A DNA stretch of 64,000 nt from the NCBI RefSeq assembly GCF_018617395.1, contig NZ_JACSKC010000001.1, positions 1,550,001-1,614,000 on the forward strand, written 5' to 3'. A model generated the notes under the pieces. It saw only the letters and a list, made by a program, of their open reading frames with translations, was not told the DNA's origin and made no database searches. Positions 35,863 through 45,117 of this stretch are shown here, in pieces; position 1 is the first letter of the stretch; every line of letters starts with the position of its first letter. The position numbers and the translations under genes were made by a program. Source of the stretch: Exiguobacterium sp. s48. Lineage in GTDB: Bacteria > Bacillota > Bacilli > Exiguobacteriales > Exiguobacteriaceae.

Positions 35863-36125
35863 GTCTTACGCCTCAACCTTAGCACATCAGATATGAAAAC
35901 GATTTCTGTTTTTTTAATTTTATGGTAACGGATGTGTTGGAGTAGTCACAAAGATTTTTACCTCTAATAGTTATACCCTTTTATCACCAATTACCCCCAT
36001 TAGATAGTTTCTACATATTCATTCACATGAATAACACCAAGTTACGAGTCATTACAGACCTACATCATGGCAACATCATTAAGCGATCATCCAATTTCAA
36101 GTGGTGATTGATGATAAGACATAAT

Positions 36126-36160
36126 AAAACCACACCTCTCTATTTGAAAAGTGTGGTTTG
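36126..36160 (-). terminator. Terminator after the Ig-like gene remnant
   Basis: The stem AAACCACAC/GTGTGGTTT is followed on the minus strand by TTTTATTATG, 4 nt after the stop at 36164. The 260 nt from here to the riboswitch (35870-36125) hold no open frame that I can support. Confidence 0.75.
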
Positions 36161-36163
36161 TCA

Positions 36164-36610
36164 TCATTTGCTGACCTTAATCGATTTTATCGAAGAGCCA
36201 TATTTATTCTTGCTCGTCACCTTGATTGACGTCCCTACTTTTTGTTTGTTGATCGAGAACGAGTAATTCCCTTTCGCATCAGCCGTTCGCTTATACGACT
36301 TTTTCCCAATCGTCATCGTGACGGTCGCTCGTTTCTCGGTCTTGCTACTCACTTTCATCGAGCCAACTGTAACTTTATTTACTGATACGGTTGGCAAGAG
36401 ATGTGTAGAAGTGACTTTCAACAATTACTTCCCATTATCACTCTTCCAATAACCACGATTCAAAGAAACATAGTACTTTCCACATGTGAGTGTTAAGGAT
36501 TTCTTATAACGTCCCGGTGCTTTTACAGAATCGTAAATACAGTTACTAAATTTTCACCAACAGACAAAAATTCCAATTTATGAATTTTGTTAGCATTTAA
36601 TTATTCCTTT
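36164..36610 (-). pseudogene. Decayed surface-protein gene: terminal bacterial Ig-like domain
   Basis: The open part (36164-36424, TTG start, up to 86 codons) encodes one bacterial Ig-like module of the kind ending the subtilase at 40394 and repeated in 43638-44948 (themes TADAKGNYSFSI and GTSIKVTSKN). It has no signal peptide or ribosome site. Upstream on the same strand, other frames encode plausible protein broken by stops: a segment reading KAPGRYKKSLTLTCGKYYVS ends at a TAA just before the TTG, preceded by a segment in a shifted frame (EFLSVGENLVT). This resembles a PPC-type domain. I infer the 3' remnant of a once larger secreted protein. Confidence 0.55.
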
Positions 36611-36630
36611 ACCTCGAAAATAATGAGCAC

Positions 36631-36664
36631 AAAAACCCCCCCTTCTTCAGTATGGAAGGGGGGC
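36631..36664 (-). terminator. Main terminator of the S-layer-like gene
   Basis: The stem CCCCCCTTC/GAAGGGGGG has a short loop and a following run of five T on the minus strand. It is the second of two hairpins after the gene. Confidence 0.88.
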
Positions 36665-36700
36665 TAAGAGATCATCAGAGTGACTACTAGTTTGTGTCGT

Positions 36701-36739
36701 CATCCGGTTCGTATCCTAGAGGTCGTTCAAACCTCGAGG
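36701..36739 (-). other. Extra 3' hairpin after the S-layer-like gene
   Basis: A 14-bp inverted repeat with one mismatch (CGTATCCTAGAGGT with ACCTCGAGGATACG) lies between the stop and the terminator and has no T-run. It may protect the 3' end of an abundant mRNA. That is inference. Confidence 0.5.
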
Positions 36740-36759
36740 ATACGGATAGCGTTTCATTC

Positions 36760-39642
36760 TTATTTAATAATAATCCCTGTGAAGACTTGTGAAGTCTTAG
36801 CGTTACGTTTCGCATCTTCAACAGATCCTACGATTGAGACTGAAGCTGGTGTAGCGCTATCAGCATTTCCATCAGCTTTAAGTTTCAATGTCACTGTGTT
36901 TGTATCAGCATCAACTGAAATTTCTTCAATCACACGGCCAGCGACTGTGAAGTCTGAATCTTGAACTGAAGGAACGTAAAGTGACTCCGTGAATTTAACT
37001 GCCAAGAGATCTTGATCGTTTGCAGCAACGCCATCGGTAAATTCAGCAACACTAATTTCAGGTGCGAACTTGTCATCAGCTACTTTATCAGTAAATGCTA
37101 CAAGAAGACCATCATTGTTTTTAGCATTTACTTCAGTTGCAGAAGAAACTGTAACTCCAGCTGCGTCGTAAGCTAAGTCTCCGTCTACAGTAAGTGTAAT
37201 AACCGACTTGCCATCAACAATTGAATTAACAAGATTAGTTGTACCTAAGTCTTTTGTTCCATCGTTTACGATGAAATCTCCTGCAACTGCACCAGTGATC
37301 ACTTCATCAAAGTAGACTTTTACAGTACGTTTTGCAGTAACTTCTACTTTTTTAGCAGCGACAGTAGATTGAGCTGCAGCAACCTTAACAGGGTTTGAGA
37401 AATTAGCTGTTAAGTTACCAGTAGCATCTGCTACACGTCCAACCGTGATGTTAGCATCAGCAAGTGATGTTTCATTAGTAGCAGAGAAGTCAAGGATAAC
37501 TGCTTTGTTACCATCAACAGCTGTGATTGTCACTTTAGAATCAAGGTCAGCGTCAGCAAGTTTATATTTCGACTTGTCTGTGATTGAAGCAGCGTTCATC
37601 GCTTCGCTAAACTTAATTTTAACTTTTTTGTTTCCAGCTAAAAGGTCAGCGTCTTCGATCACTGTTGGAGCAACCATGTCATTGACGTAGAATGTGCGTG
37701 AAACTTCAGCAATCTTATTGTTTGAAGCATCGACAACATTCTTCACAGTCACTTTGTAGTTTCCACCAGCAAGGTCAGCAGTTGCAGTCAACGTTACTGT
37801 TTTGCCATCTTCACCAAGTGTTGCAGATTGTGCAACAACTTTATTGTCAGCGTCAGTGAGAACAATGTTACCCGCCAATTTAGCTGAAGCTTCAGTCACT
37901 TCTTCACTGAACTTAAGTTCGATTGTTGTTTTAGTTTTACCTTCAACAGATACAAGTGTAGGCGCTACAGTATCAGCTGCATACACTGCAGACAATTCAG
38001 TTGCAGTAAATTTGTTGCCCCACTTATCTTGAACAAGCGTGTCTTTATCGTCAGCGTAGCCCAAGAAGAATTTCACTTGACCTTCAGGGAACACTACTGG
38101 GAAGTCAACTACAATCGTGTCATTAGTACCAGATTTAAGTGATGTCACTGCTGATGCTTTGTATCCAGACGCACCTTTAACAGTGTGGAAGATTTCAAGG
38201 TTTGAAGTCAATGTCGAAGCATTGATTTCTTTATCAAACTTAATTTCAACTGTGTTGTTATCAACAACTTTTGAAATCATAGCTTTAGGTGCAGTAGCAT
38301 CTGTTTGGTAAACGAATGTTTTCGTTACAGCATCAATCTTGAATCCAGCGTAATCCGCTCCACCAGAAATCTCAAGTGAATGTGATGAACCGTTTTCAGG
38401 ATCAATTCCAATTGTAAGGTCTGCGTAGTCTTGACCTTCAACCCATTCTGTAGAAACGATTGCTGTTTGACCGTTGTTCAATTTGAACGTAGGTGCTGAT
38501 TTTAATGGTTCAGAGAAGTTCACACGAATAATACGTGGAGCTACTACTGAAATCTCTCCTACAGTTGGAGCAACGATGTCAAGGAAACGAACATCTTTAG
38601 TAGCATCAGCGATTACTACATTTTTAGCAGTCTTCACATTTTTAACTGTGAGCGTTGCATCTGTTGATTGTCCCTGCTCAGCAAAGGTAAGAAGAACTGT
38701 GCCTTCTGAAGTAACTTCAGCTGCAGTTGGGTTAACTGTAGTTGAACCTACTTTCAACGAGTAATTAGTCTTTGTTTCTGCAGTTGCTTTGTCGAGTTCC
38801 TTGTTGAATTTAACTTCAACTTGCTTAAGGTTGATCGCTTTAACTTCTTTAACCATTGGTGTTTCGACAACAAAATTCATAACGTCAGTCTTCACTTCGC
38901 CTGAACGGAGGATGAATGAGTGGTTACCTGCAGGAAGTGTACCAGACTTAACTGAAAGTTTTCCGTCTTTAACTTCTGCTTGAACAGCTGGAAGAGCTGC
39001 GTTCATGTCGCGGTTAGCGTACACAACGAGTTCAACTTTTTCGCCGTCTTTGAGGTTTTTCACGTCAGCAGTTACTGAGAGAACGTCGTCCATAACTTCG
39101 CTCTTCACTTCAGAAAGTTCTACTTTCGAAGCAACTACTTTGTATTTAACTGTTTTTGTTACAACGCCGAATGCTTTGTTCGAGTAAGTGAATGTTCCTT
39201 CGAACTCTCCAGCTTTCTCAGTTGAGAAACCAGCGTATGTGACAACTTTGTTGTATTTCACGCCGTCTGCGAAGAGAACTGGCTGAATACGAAGACCTGA
39301 TGCAGGAACGCCTTCTTCGAGGACGATTTCTTCAGGTTGGATATCTTGTGCGTGGTTCAAAACGCGAAGTTTTTTCTCAACGCGGATGCCTTGGCCTTTT
39401 ACAAAACCTTTAGCAGTTTGGAACACGCCAAGTTTGTTCATGTCGATTGACGATTTGTACCAGTAGATCTCGCTACCTTTGTACTCTTTGTCAAGTGCCG
39501 CGTCGAGGTCCCCGCCGCGTACGTAGTCCGATGAAAGACGGACTGTTGATGATGCTGCGTCTGCTGTGATTGCAGGCGCTACTGCTGATGCTGCTACTGC
39601 GAACGCTGCCGCTGCAGTAACGAATTGTTTCTTCTTAGCCAT
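36760..39642 (-). CDS. S-layer-like major surface protein
   Basis: A 960-residue exported, acidic, Cys-free protein rich in Ala, Val, Thr and Lys. After a signal peptide (about residues 1-30, ending ADAA) comes a module at about residues 33-173 that is also found in the nucleotidase at 17434. The rest is a chain of about seven SbsA/SwmB-type Ig-like domains (themes VEVKFNKELDKAT, IRVNFSEPL, IEIKFDKEI, KIKFSEAMNAASI). The gene has a 200-nt leader, a promoter, and two 3' hairpins, all typical of a highly expressed S-layer gene. The module probably binds a wall polymer. No SLH repeat is seen. The start at 39642 has AGGGAGG; the open frame to 39714 is leader. Confidence 0.85.
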   Translation of the reverse strand: MAKKKQFVTAAAAFAVAASAVAPAITADAASSTVRLSSDYVRGGDLDAALDKEYKGSEIYWYKSSIDMNKLGVFQTAKGFVKGQGIRVEKKLRVLNHAQDIQPEEIVLEEGVPASGLRIQPVLFADGVKYNKVVTYAGFSTEKAGEFEGTFTYSNKAFGVVTKTVKYKVVASKVELSEVKSEVMDDVLSVTADVKNLKDGEKVELVVYANRDMNAALPAVQAEVKDGKLSVKSGTLPAGNHSFILRSGEVKTDVMNFVVETPMVKEVKAINLKQVEVKFNKELDKATAETKTNYSLKVGSTTVNPTAAEVTSEGTVLLTFAEQGQSTDATLTVKNVKTAKNVVIADATKDVRFLDIVAPTVGEISVVAPRIIRVNFSEPLKSAPTFKLNNGQTAIVSTEWVEGQDYADLTIGIDPENGSSHSLEISGGADYAGFKIDAVTKTFVYQTDATAPKAMISKVVDNNTVEIKFDKEINASTLTSNLEIFHTVKGASGYKASAVTSLKSGTNDTIVVDFPVVFPEGQVKFFLGYADDKDTLVQDKWGNKFTATELSAVYAADTVAPTLVSVEGKTKTTIELKFSEEVTEASAKLAGNIVLTDADNKVVAQSATLGEDGKTVTLTATADLAGGNYKVTVKNVVDASNNKIAEVSRTFYVNDMVAPTVIEDADLLAGNKKVKIKFSEAMNAASITDKSKYKLADADLDSKVTITAVDGNKAVILDFSATNETSLADANITVGRVADATGNLTANFSNPVKVAAAQSTVAAKKVEVTAKRTVKVYFDEVITGAVAGDFIVNDGTKDLGTTNLVNSIVDGKSVITLTVDGDLAYDAAGVTVSSATEVNAKNNDGLLVAFTDKVADDKFAPEISVAEFTDGVAANDQDLLAVKFTESLYVPSVQDSDFTVAGRVIEEISVDADTNTVTLKLKADGNADSATPASVSIVGSVEDAKRNAKTSQVFTGIIIK

Positions 39643-39816
39643 TTGATGTAAATCCTCCCTTAGGTAGATAGGTTTTTCTACCGTCCTCGCCCAACCGATC
39701 TCGTTCGGAGTCATGTATCCATAACAATGAATAAAGTACTAATGATTATGTAACCGACTCTTCTGTAGACCGGGCGTTCTCCCCCGATAGAAGTCTTTGC
39801 AAGAATCATCTTGAAC

Positions 39817-39834
39817 AATTTACCAAGACTGTTC
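39817..39834 (-). promoter_or_regulatory. Small hairpin near the 5' end of the S-layer leader
   Basis: CCAAGA-ACAG-TCTTGG is a perfect 6-bp stem about 20-40 nt after the predicted transcription start. It could stabilise the mRNA 5' end or act as an operator. Confidence 0.4.
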
Positions 39835-39854
39835 TTGGAAAACCTTACATCCAT

Positions 39855-39883
39855 AATATACATAACACTTCCAAGCGACACAA
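39855..39883 (-). promoter_or_regulatory. Likely promoter of the S-layer-like gene
   Basis: On the minus strand TTGTGT (39878-39883) and TATATT (39855-39860) have 17-nt spacing, giving a 5' leader of about 200 nt. The 450 nt further upstream (39890-40344) are mostly AT-rich and hold no gene I can support. Confidence 0.5.
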
Positions 39884-40344
39884 GCGTTTTTTTTCGCAAA
39901 AATGGTAACGTTTTTGAATTTTGGATATTTTAGTTTAATTCATTTTTAAGTTTACCTTTTTTGGAAATGTCGAAACGCGTCGATTTTTGTTGATTTAAAG
40001 CGATTTAATCGGTTTTGATTGCTGAAAACCATTTTTATACCATTAATTACCTTTAGTATTTAATTTACAATATTGATTCTTAAAGTCCAATGTTTACCTT
40101 AGTTATTTCCAACTCATAAAATCATTGACCTGTTTAACAAAACCAAAGTTATCCAAAAGTATTAGATGTGTTCCATTTATCTCATCTGCGCCTCTCGTTT
40201 CAGCCTTCTCCCGTCCTCCGAGGACTTTCGACCTACCCGATGACAGGCGAATCGTATCCACCTGACGCCGTTTTTTCTTCACGATCTACGTTTCTATCAT
40301 CCGAACCTCGTCTGATCTTCTCGACAGCGACTCGCAACCTATGC

Positions 40345-40378
40345 AAAAAGACGGGGATGCCCATCGGCATCCCCGTCT
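40345..40378 (-). terminator. Terminator of the subtilase gene
   Basis: A perfect 12-bp GC-rich stem (GACGGGGATGCC/GGCATCCCCGTC) is followed on the minus strand by five T, just after the stop at 40394. Confidence 0.9.
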
Positions 40379-40393
40379 CCTGTTGGAACTAGC

Positions 40394-43027
40394 TTATTTG
40401 ACGATTGCGCGTGTCATTTGTCCGGCACGGCCGTTCAAATCTTCCACGTGGACGTAAATGGATTCTCCTTTGCGGAGAGCCCGCGTCTTGATACTGTATG
40501 TGCCGTCCGGACGAATCATCGCCGTCCCGAACAATTGGCGCTGCGCATTGCGAACGACAATCGTCATACCCGGTGTCGCTTTACCAGACACCGCTCTCGC
40601 GCCAGCACGGAGCGTTGTGACCGACGGACTGGCCGGACGCTTGCCTGCTGCCACGATCAACCGTTCCGTCGACTGATACTTGCCGTTCGTGTAGACGACA
40701 CGCAAGACCGTCCCTGCAGATTGTGGTTTCATCTTAAACGATGCGACGGCTTGCTTCGCCGTCCCGCGTCCGACGACTTGATCGCCGTTATAAACGGAGA
40801 CGACCGTACCTGACTTCACGTTCACTTTGAAGTTCGCCGCATTTTCCGCCACGACCGCACGGTTCGCATTCAAGCGAAGCATCGATTCGGCGCGATGAAG
40901 GTTCACCTTGCCGTAACCACCTAATACATCATAATACGAAACAGGCAACGTGAACGAGACACCTGTCTCTTCAAAGTCCCAATCGTCTTCCGGGTCTACC
41001 GGTATTTCCGGTACGTCTCCGCCTGAGAAGGCGACCGGGTCAGCCGTCCGTTGCAAGAGCGTACGGATCGACTCGACCGTGAGGGTCGGGTGTTGTGATT
41101 TCAAGAGTGCCACGACGCCTGTGACGTGTGGCGTCGCCATGCTCGTCCCGTCCAAATACACGACGTTCCCATCTGGGACAAGGCTCGCGATTTTCGAACC
41201 TGGTGCCACGACATCGACACCAAACCCATAGTTTGAATAATCCGTCACGATTCCAAGCGAGTTCGTCGCTCCGACCGAGATCGTATACTTCGAAGAAGCC
41301 GGATAAGATACTTCCGGTTCACTTTCATTCCCCGTTGCCGCCACGACGACGACACCGCGGTCATAGGCATACTTCAACATGTAACCGATCGTCCGGCTTT
41401 CACCGCCACCGAGACTCATGTTGATGACTTTTGCTCCCGCATCGACGGCATACTTAATGCCAAGTGCGATTTGATCCGTATCTCCCGTCCCGTCTGCACC
41501 AAGTACTTTAACAGGCAAGATGGATACGTTCGGTACCATTCCACGCATCGAGACACCGTTGTCCCGTACTGCTCCGATGACACCGGCAACGTGCGTCCCG
41601 TGACCGTTCCCATCACGAGAGCTCCCATCCCCATTCGGGTCCGTGAAGTCTTTTCCGTTCGCGACATCGACTTTTCCTTTAAAGTCGAGCAGACGATCAT
41701 CCACACCTGTATCGAGTACGGCTACTTTGATTGAACGACCTGGAAGACGGAGTGCCTCATAGCCTTCCAGCCCGACACCTGCATATTTCATCGGTTGAAG
41801 GACCGATTTCTCGTTGATTGCCCATTGATACTCATAGCTCGAATCCGTCGCGAACGCTTTGTACGTCTGAACGGGTTCAATGAACTCAACGTTCGAATCG
41901 GCGTTCAATGTCGCTTTCGCTTTTGCTTGCATCTTCGTACTTGCCGACTCAACATCAACGAGCGCGAAGTAGTCGCCCGGACGACCGATCGAGATGCGTT
42001 CTGCCGAGACGTCCGTCATGGCATTCATCTTGCCGATCGATGTCGATGGTTGTGATTTGTATTTAACGATATAACGTGGTGTATCTACCGTTTGAAGCTC
42101 CATTCCAATCTGAGCGAACACGTCTTCCACCGTCGAACCGGCAAGGCGTGTCATATCGACCGATGTAGCCAAGTCATTCACTTCCGACTTGATTCCACTC
42201 GGTACACTTGATTTGACCAAAGCGTGCATGCGGTTGATTGCAGCCGCTTCATTTTTCGTGATGGTGTGGCTTTCTTTGTTGACGAGTGACGTGATGAGCG
42301 GACGTAGCGTCTGAAGGTCCGTCAACGCCTCTTGCCGCTTCTGTTTGTCAAATGCTAATTTGCGGACGAGGTACGGGGACGACTTATAGTAGAGGGCCTC
42401 CAACTGACGTCCCGCCTCCGACGCACCAAGAATCTCTTCTTGCAGGCGACGAATCAACTCGAGCAACCCGCCATCCTCTGGCATCGGGAGCAATGATTCG
42501 ACCGGACACATCGTTCCGTTTCCTTCTTCATATTTCACTGGGAGTTTCACTGATTTATAACCAAGTGAGACATCGGCTGCCGTCGGTGGAGTTACCGCAC
42601 CCTCTTCATCGATCGTCTCGAGTGGCATGTATTCTACTTTGATGTAGTATGGACCTTCCCATGCGTATGGGAATTGGATTTTTGCGACTGACGTCTCTGC
42701 GTCCGGTGCAGCACTCGCCCGGTAGCGATCGAACGTCTCATCAGCAGCTGCCATTTCAGCACTCGGGTAGACTGAGATGTTCGTCACGGCTGACGCTTCC
42801 ATCGTAATCTCCATATGTGTCATAGATGAAGCTTCTCGCTCCATCTTGTACCAATATGTGTTCACCGTGTCCGTTCCTGTCGTAAAGTCGACAGTCTGTC
42901 CAGGTGTAAGTAAAGTGGCCCCGCTCACATCGGCCGCACCTGCTGCCATCGTCCGCATTGGGACGAGCGACACGACGAGCGCGAGGACCGATACAAATGC
43001 AACGAGGCGTTGCAAAGCTTGTTTCAT
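40394..43027 (-). CDS. Secreted subtilisin-like serine protease (S8) with Ig-like C-terminus
   Basis: An 877-residue exported protease. A signal peptide (residues 1-28) is followed by a PPC-like domain (about 30-150), a helical linker, an inhibitor-I9-like propeptide region (ending near TYKAFA), and the S8 catalytic domain. The triad is Asp439 (VAVLDTGVDD), His476 (GNGHGTHVAG) and Ser629 (DGTSMATPHV). The C-terminus has two bacterial Ig-like modules like those in the neighbouring gene 43638. It could process or degrade surface proteins. It sits between the S-layer-like gene and the Ig-domain gene but has its own terminator. Confidence 0.93.
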   Translation of the reverse strand: MKQALQRLVAFVSVLALVVSLVPMRTMAAGAADVSGATLLTPGQTVDFTTGTDTVNTYWYKMEREASSMTHMEITMEASAVTNISVYPSAEMAAADETFDRYRASAAPDAETSVAKIQFPYAWEGPYYIKVEYMPLETIDEEGAVTPPTAADVSLGYKSVKLPVKYEEGNGTMCPVESLLPMPEDGGLLELIRRLQEEILGASEAGRQLEALYYKSSPYLVRKLAFDKQKRQEALTDLQTLRPLITSLVNKESHTITKNEAAAINRMHALVKSSVPSGIKSEVNDLATSVDMTRLAGSTVEDVFAQIGMELQTVDTPRYIVKYKSQPSTSIGKMNAMTDVSAERISIGRPGDYFALVDVESASTKMQAKAKATLNADSNVEFIEPVQTYKAFATDSSYEYQWAINEKSVLQPMKYAGVGLEGYEALRLPGRSIKVAVLDTGVDDRLLDFKGKVDVANGKDFTDPNGDGSSRDGNGHGTHVAGVIGAVRDNGVSMRGMVPNVSILPVKVLGADGTGDTDQIALGIKYAVDAGAKVINMSLGGGESRTIGYMLKYAYDRGVVVVAATGNESEPEVSYPASSKYTISVGATNSLGIVTDYSNYGFGVDVVAPGSKIASLVPDGNVVYLDGTSMATPHVTGVVALLKSQHPTLTVESIRTLLQRTADPVAFSGGDVPEIPVDPEDDWDFEETGVSFTLPVSYYDVLGGYGKVNLHRAESMLRLNANRAVVAENAANFKVNVKSGTVVSVYNGDQVVGRGTAKQAVASFKMKPQSAGTVLRVVYTNGKYQSTERLIVAAGKRPASPSVTTLRAGARAVSGKATPGMTIVVRNAQRQLFGTAMIRPDGTYSIKTRALRKGESIYVHVEDLNGRAGQMTRAIVK

Positions 43028-43139
43028 ACCTTTTTCCCTCTTTTCCTAAATAGTGAAGCGTTTGGCTCCACGTTGTTCTACGTTATTTATCGGTTTATGT
43101 TTCAAAAATGTAACAAAAAGATTTCTAAAACATTTCGAT

Positions 43140-43586
43140 TCATTCTTCAAATAATTGTTCGTTGTTCAACTTTTTACGTTCGAGCACTTTCAGATTCGTC
43201 TCGTGGTCGGTTTGGTCGAAGAAGAGCCCTGCGACTTTCATGAAGCGAAAGTCGACCTTGTTCCCGTATCGGTCGGTATAGTCGATCTGCTCGATCCGTA
43301 AGTACCCGTGGTCTTCGGTCGCGCTCGAGAACCGTTCGAACTTGAACTGGCGATCGACTACATAATAAAAGCGTCCTTCTTCTTTATAATAGATCTGCTC
43401 GACACCGTATTCCCTTTTCAGGTAATGCTCCATCGAGTTTTCACTTACGATGTTCAGCATCGTCATGCACCAGCCGAGGATTAATAATAGAAGAAATGCT
43501 TTCATCCACCACATGAATCGATTCGATGAGACAGGTGTAACCGGTAGGGGTTTGAGCGAATAGATGAGATCTCGCTTGTCTTTCAT
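43140..43586 (-). CDS. Single-pass membrane protein of unknown function
   Basis: A 148-residue protein with a short cytoplasmic N-terminus, one membrane segment (about residues 27-46), and a charged, beta-rich extracytoplasmic or cytoplasmic domain. I do not recognise a family. It lies between a terminator and the subtilase gene, 112 nt before the latter, on the same strand, and could be expressed with it. Confidence 0.6.
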   Translation of the reverse strand: MKDKRDLIYSLKPLPVTPVSSNRFMWWMKAFLLLLILGWCMTMLNIVSENSMEHYLKREYGVEQIYYKEEGRFYYVVDRQFKFERFSSATEDHGYLRIEQIDYTDRYGNKVDFRFMKVAGLFFDQTDHETNLKVLERKKLNNEQLFEE

Positions 43587-43603
43587 GTTGCAACTCCGTT
43601 CAC

Positions 43604-43630
43604 CAAAAAGACCGGTGTCTCCACCGGTCC
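43604..43630 (-). terminator. Terminator of the Ig-domain protein gene
   Basis: The stem GACCGGTG/CACCGGTC with a 4-nt loop is followed on the minus strand by five T, just after the stop at 43638. Confidence 0.88.
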
Positions 43631-43637
43631 TAAGGAA

Positions 43638-44948
43638 TTAGTATCCTGCGTATTGAAGCGATTGGATAAATGCGCGTTTCTCTGCACCCGATAAGTTGAA
43701 CTCGAGGTCGTAATCCGTTCCTTGGACCATGACCGTGATCCGGTTTTCCGGACGGACGTACTTGTCGACGAAGCTGATGAGTTTCGCATCTGGTTCGAAC
43801 AAGTATGACTCTTCGACCGAGCCGTCGTCGAACTCGTCATAATAGACATCGTACTCGTCGATGTTTTGCGAATATGTCGCACGACCGACACGGAGCGTCA
43901 ACTTCTCAAATCCAGCGACCGATCCGTCCTCTGTGTAACTACTGAGGAGGAACCCGAGGCCCGACTTCGACGGATGTCCGAAGAAGAGTGGTACGAACGT
44001 GTCCGCATACTTCGTCGTCGCATCTGCATAGAAGACTTCTTTATGAACCGTCACCTTCATCCCTTCAAAGTAGACACGGTGGAAGTTGTTGTAGAGCGCG
44101 TGCTGTACCGTGATCGCTTTTGGTTGGCTGACGTTGCCTGCACCGTCACGGATGACGAGTGACATCTTCTGCCCCATCGCTTGACGCGGGATCTTCACGA
44201 TGAACTTCCCAGTCGACATGACCGGTGCCGTGTATGACTTCGTGCCAATCTTGACGATGGCTGTCGCATACGGCTCGGCTTTTCCGAAGACACCATATGA
44301 TGCCGCCGTCACGGACTGTGTCAATGTCGCCGTTCTCGGTGCGACGCGGTCTTTGTAGACGCTACGTTTCGAGACGTCGCTCGTCGCGCCTTTCGTCGTG
44401 ATCGTCTTCGCCGAAAGCCATGAGTAGGCCGGTTGCGGCGCGATGCCACGACGGTAGAGACCGTTCGCATCGAACTTCCCTTTATACGTGCTGCTGCCGA
44501 TCGAGAGCTCGACGTATTGTCCCGGCTCCCCGACGACGCGCACTTCACGTGACGTCTCTGTCAACGGTTTGATGACCGGTGCGTCAGGACGTGCTTCTGG
44601 ATCTTCTGCGACGATGGCGCGTGTCGTGTCACTCACGTTGCCGCTCGCGTCGACGAGACGGACGTCGATAACTTTGCCGACCGATTGTGGTGACATCTTG
44701 AAGACGGCCTCGCCACCTTCTAAGATGGTACGGACGTACGTCTTACCGTTGATCAAGATCTCCGCTTTCGCAGCCACTTCACCAGTGATCGTGAGTGATG
44801 TCGATGTGTGGTATGGTGCCGATAATACAGGTGCGTCAGGAGCAGTAACGTCTTCCGTCGTTTCTGCGTTGACGATTGTCGAAGGCGCGATACCTCCGAA
44901 TGCGAGTGTGCCCGCAAGGAAAAGTGCTGCATATTTCGGTTGCTTCAT
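43638..44948 (-). CDS. Secreted protein with bacterial Ig-like domains
   Basis: A 436-residue exported protein. After a signal peptide (about residues 1-29, ending VNA) come four Ig-like modules of about 75 residues (themes VTAPDAPVLSAPY, GRPDAPVIKPL, APRTATLTQSV) that resemble the C-terminal modules of the subtilase. A unique C-terminal domain of about 140 residues (from NNFHRVYFEGMKV) follows. No wall anchor is visible. The start at 44948 lacks a close ribosome site; GAGGGGG lies 14 nt away. The function is probably structural or binding at the cell surface. Confidence 0.75.
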   Translation of the reverse strand: MKQPKYAALFLAGTLAFGGIAPSTIVNAETTEDVTAPDAPVLSAPYHTSTSLTITGEVAAKAEILINGKTYVRTILEGGEAVFKMSPQSVGKVIDVRLVDASGNVSDTTRAIVAEDPEARPDAPVIKPLTETSREVRVVGEPGQYVELSIGSSTYKGKFDANGLYRRGIAPQPAYSWLSAKTITTKGATSDVSKRSVYKDRVAPRTATLTQSVTAASYGVFGKAEPYATAIVKIGTKSYTAPVMSTGKFIVKIPRQAMGQKMSLVIRDGAGNVSQPKAITVQHALYNNFHRVYFEGMKVTVHKEVFYADATTKYADTFVPLFFGHPSKSGLGFLLSSYTEDGSVAGFEKLTLRVGRATYSQNIDEYDVYYDEFDDGSVEESYLFEPDAKLISFVDKYVRPENRITVMVQGTDYDLEFNLSGAEKRAFIQSLQYAGY

Positions 44949-45081
44949 AATAAGTAGGGTCCCCCTCAAGAATAATGACAATCGTTTACAAAATTATTAT
45001 AATCTGTCCTTTTTCAAAAGGGTACATAAATTTTCTAAAATAGGTATAATTTTTTCAAATTCACATTTCCTTCATTTAATA

Positions 45082-45110
45082 AAAAAAGACACCCCACTGT
45101 TTGGAGTGCC
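45082..45110 (-). terminator. Terminator of the NTF2-like gene
   Basis: The stem GGCACTCC opposite GGGGTGTC is followed on the minus strand by seven T, 8 nt after the stop. Confidence 0.8.
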
Positions 45111-45117
45111 TGAACGC

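Noticed and set aside
36760-39642. SLH domains in the S-layer-like protein
   Set aside because: I looked for the usual SLH pattern at both ends and found none. The shared N-terminal module is different.
39711-39899. Minus-strand frame of 62 codons in the S-layer leader
   Set aside because: It overlaps the predicted promoter and hairpin and lacks a ribosome site. It is more likely untranslated leader.
40168-40392. 74-codon plus-strand frame before the subtilase terminator
   Set aside because: It runs through the terminator hairpin, has no ribosome site, and shows no recognisable product.
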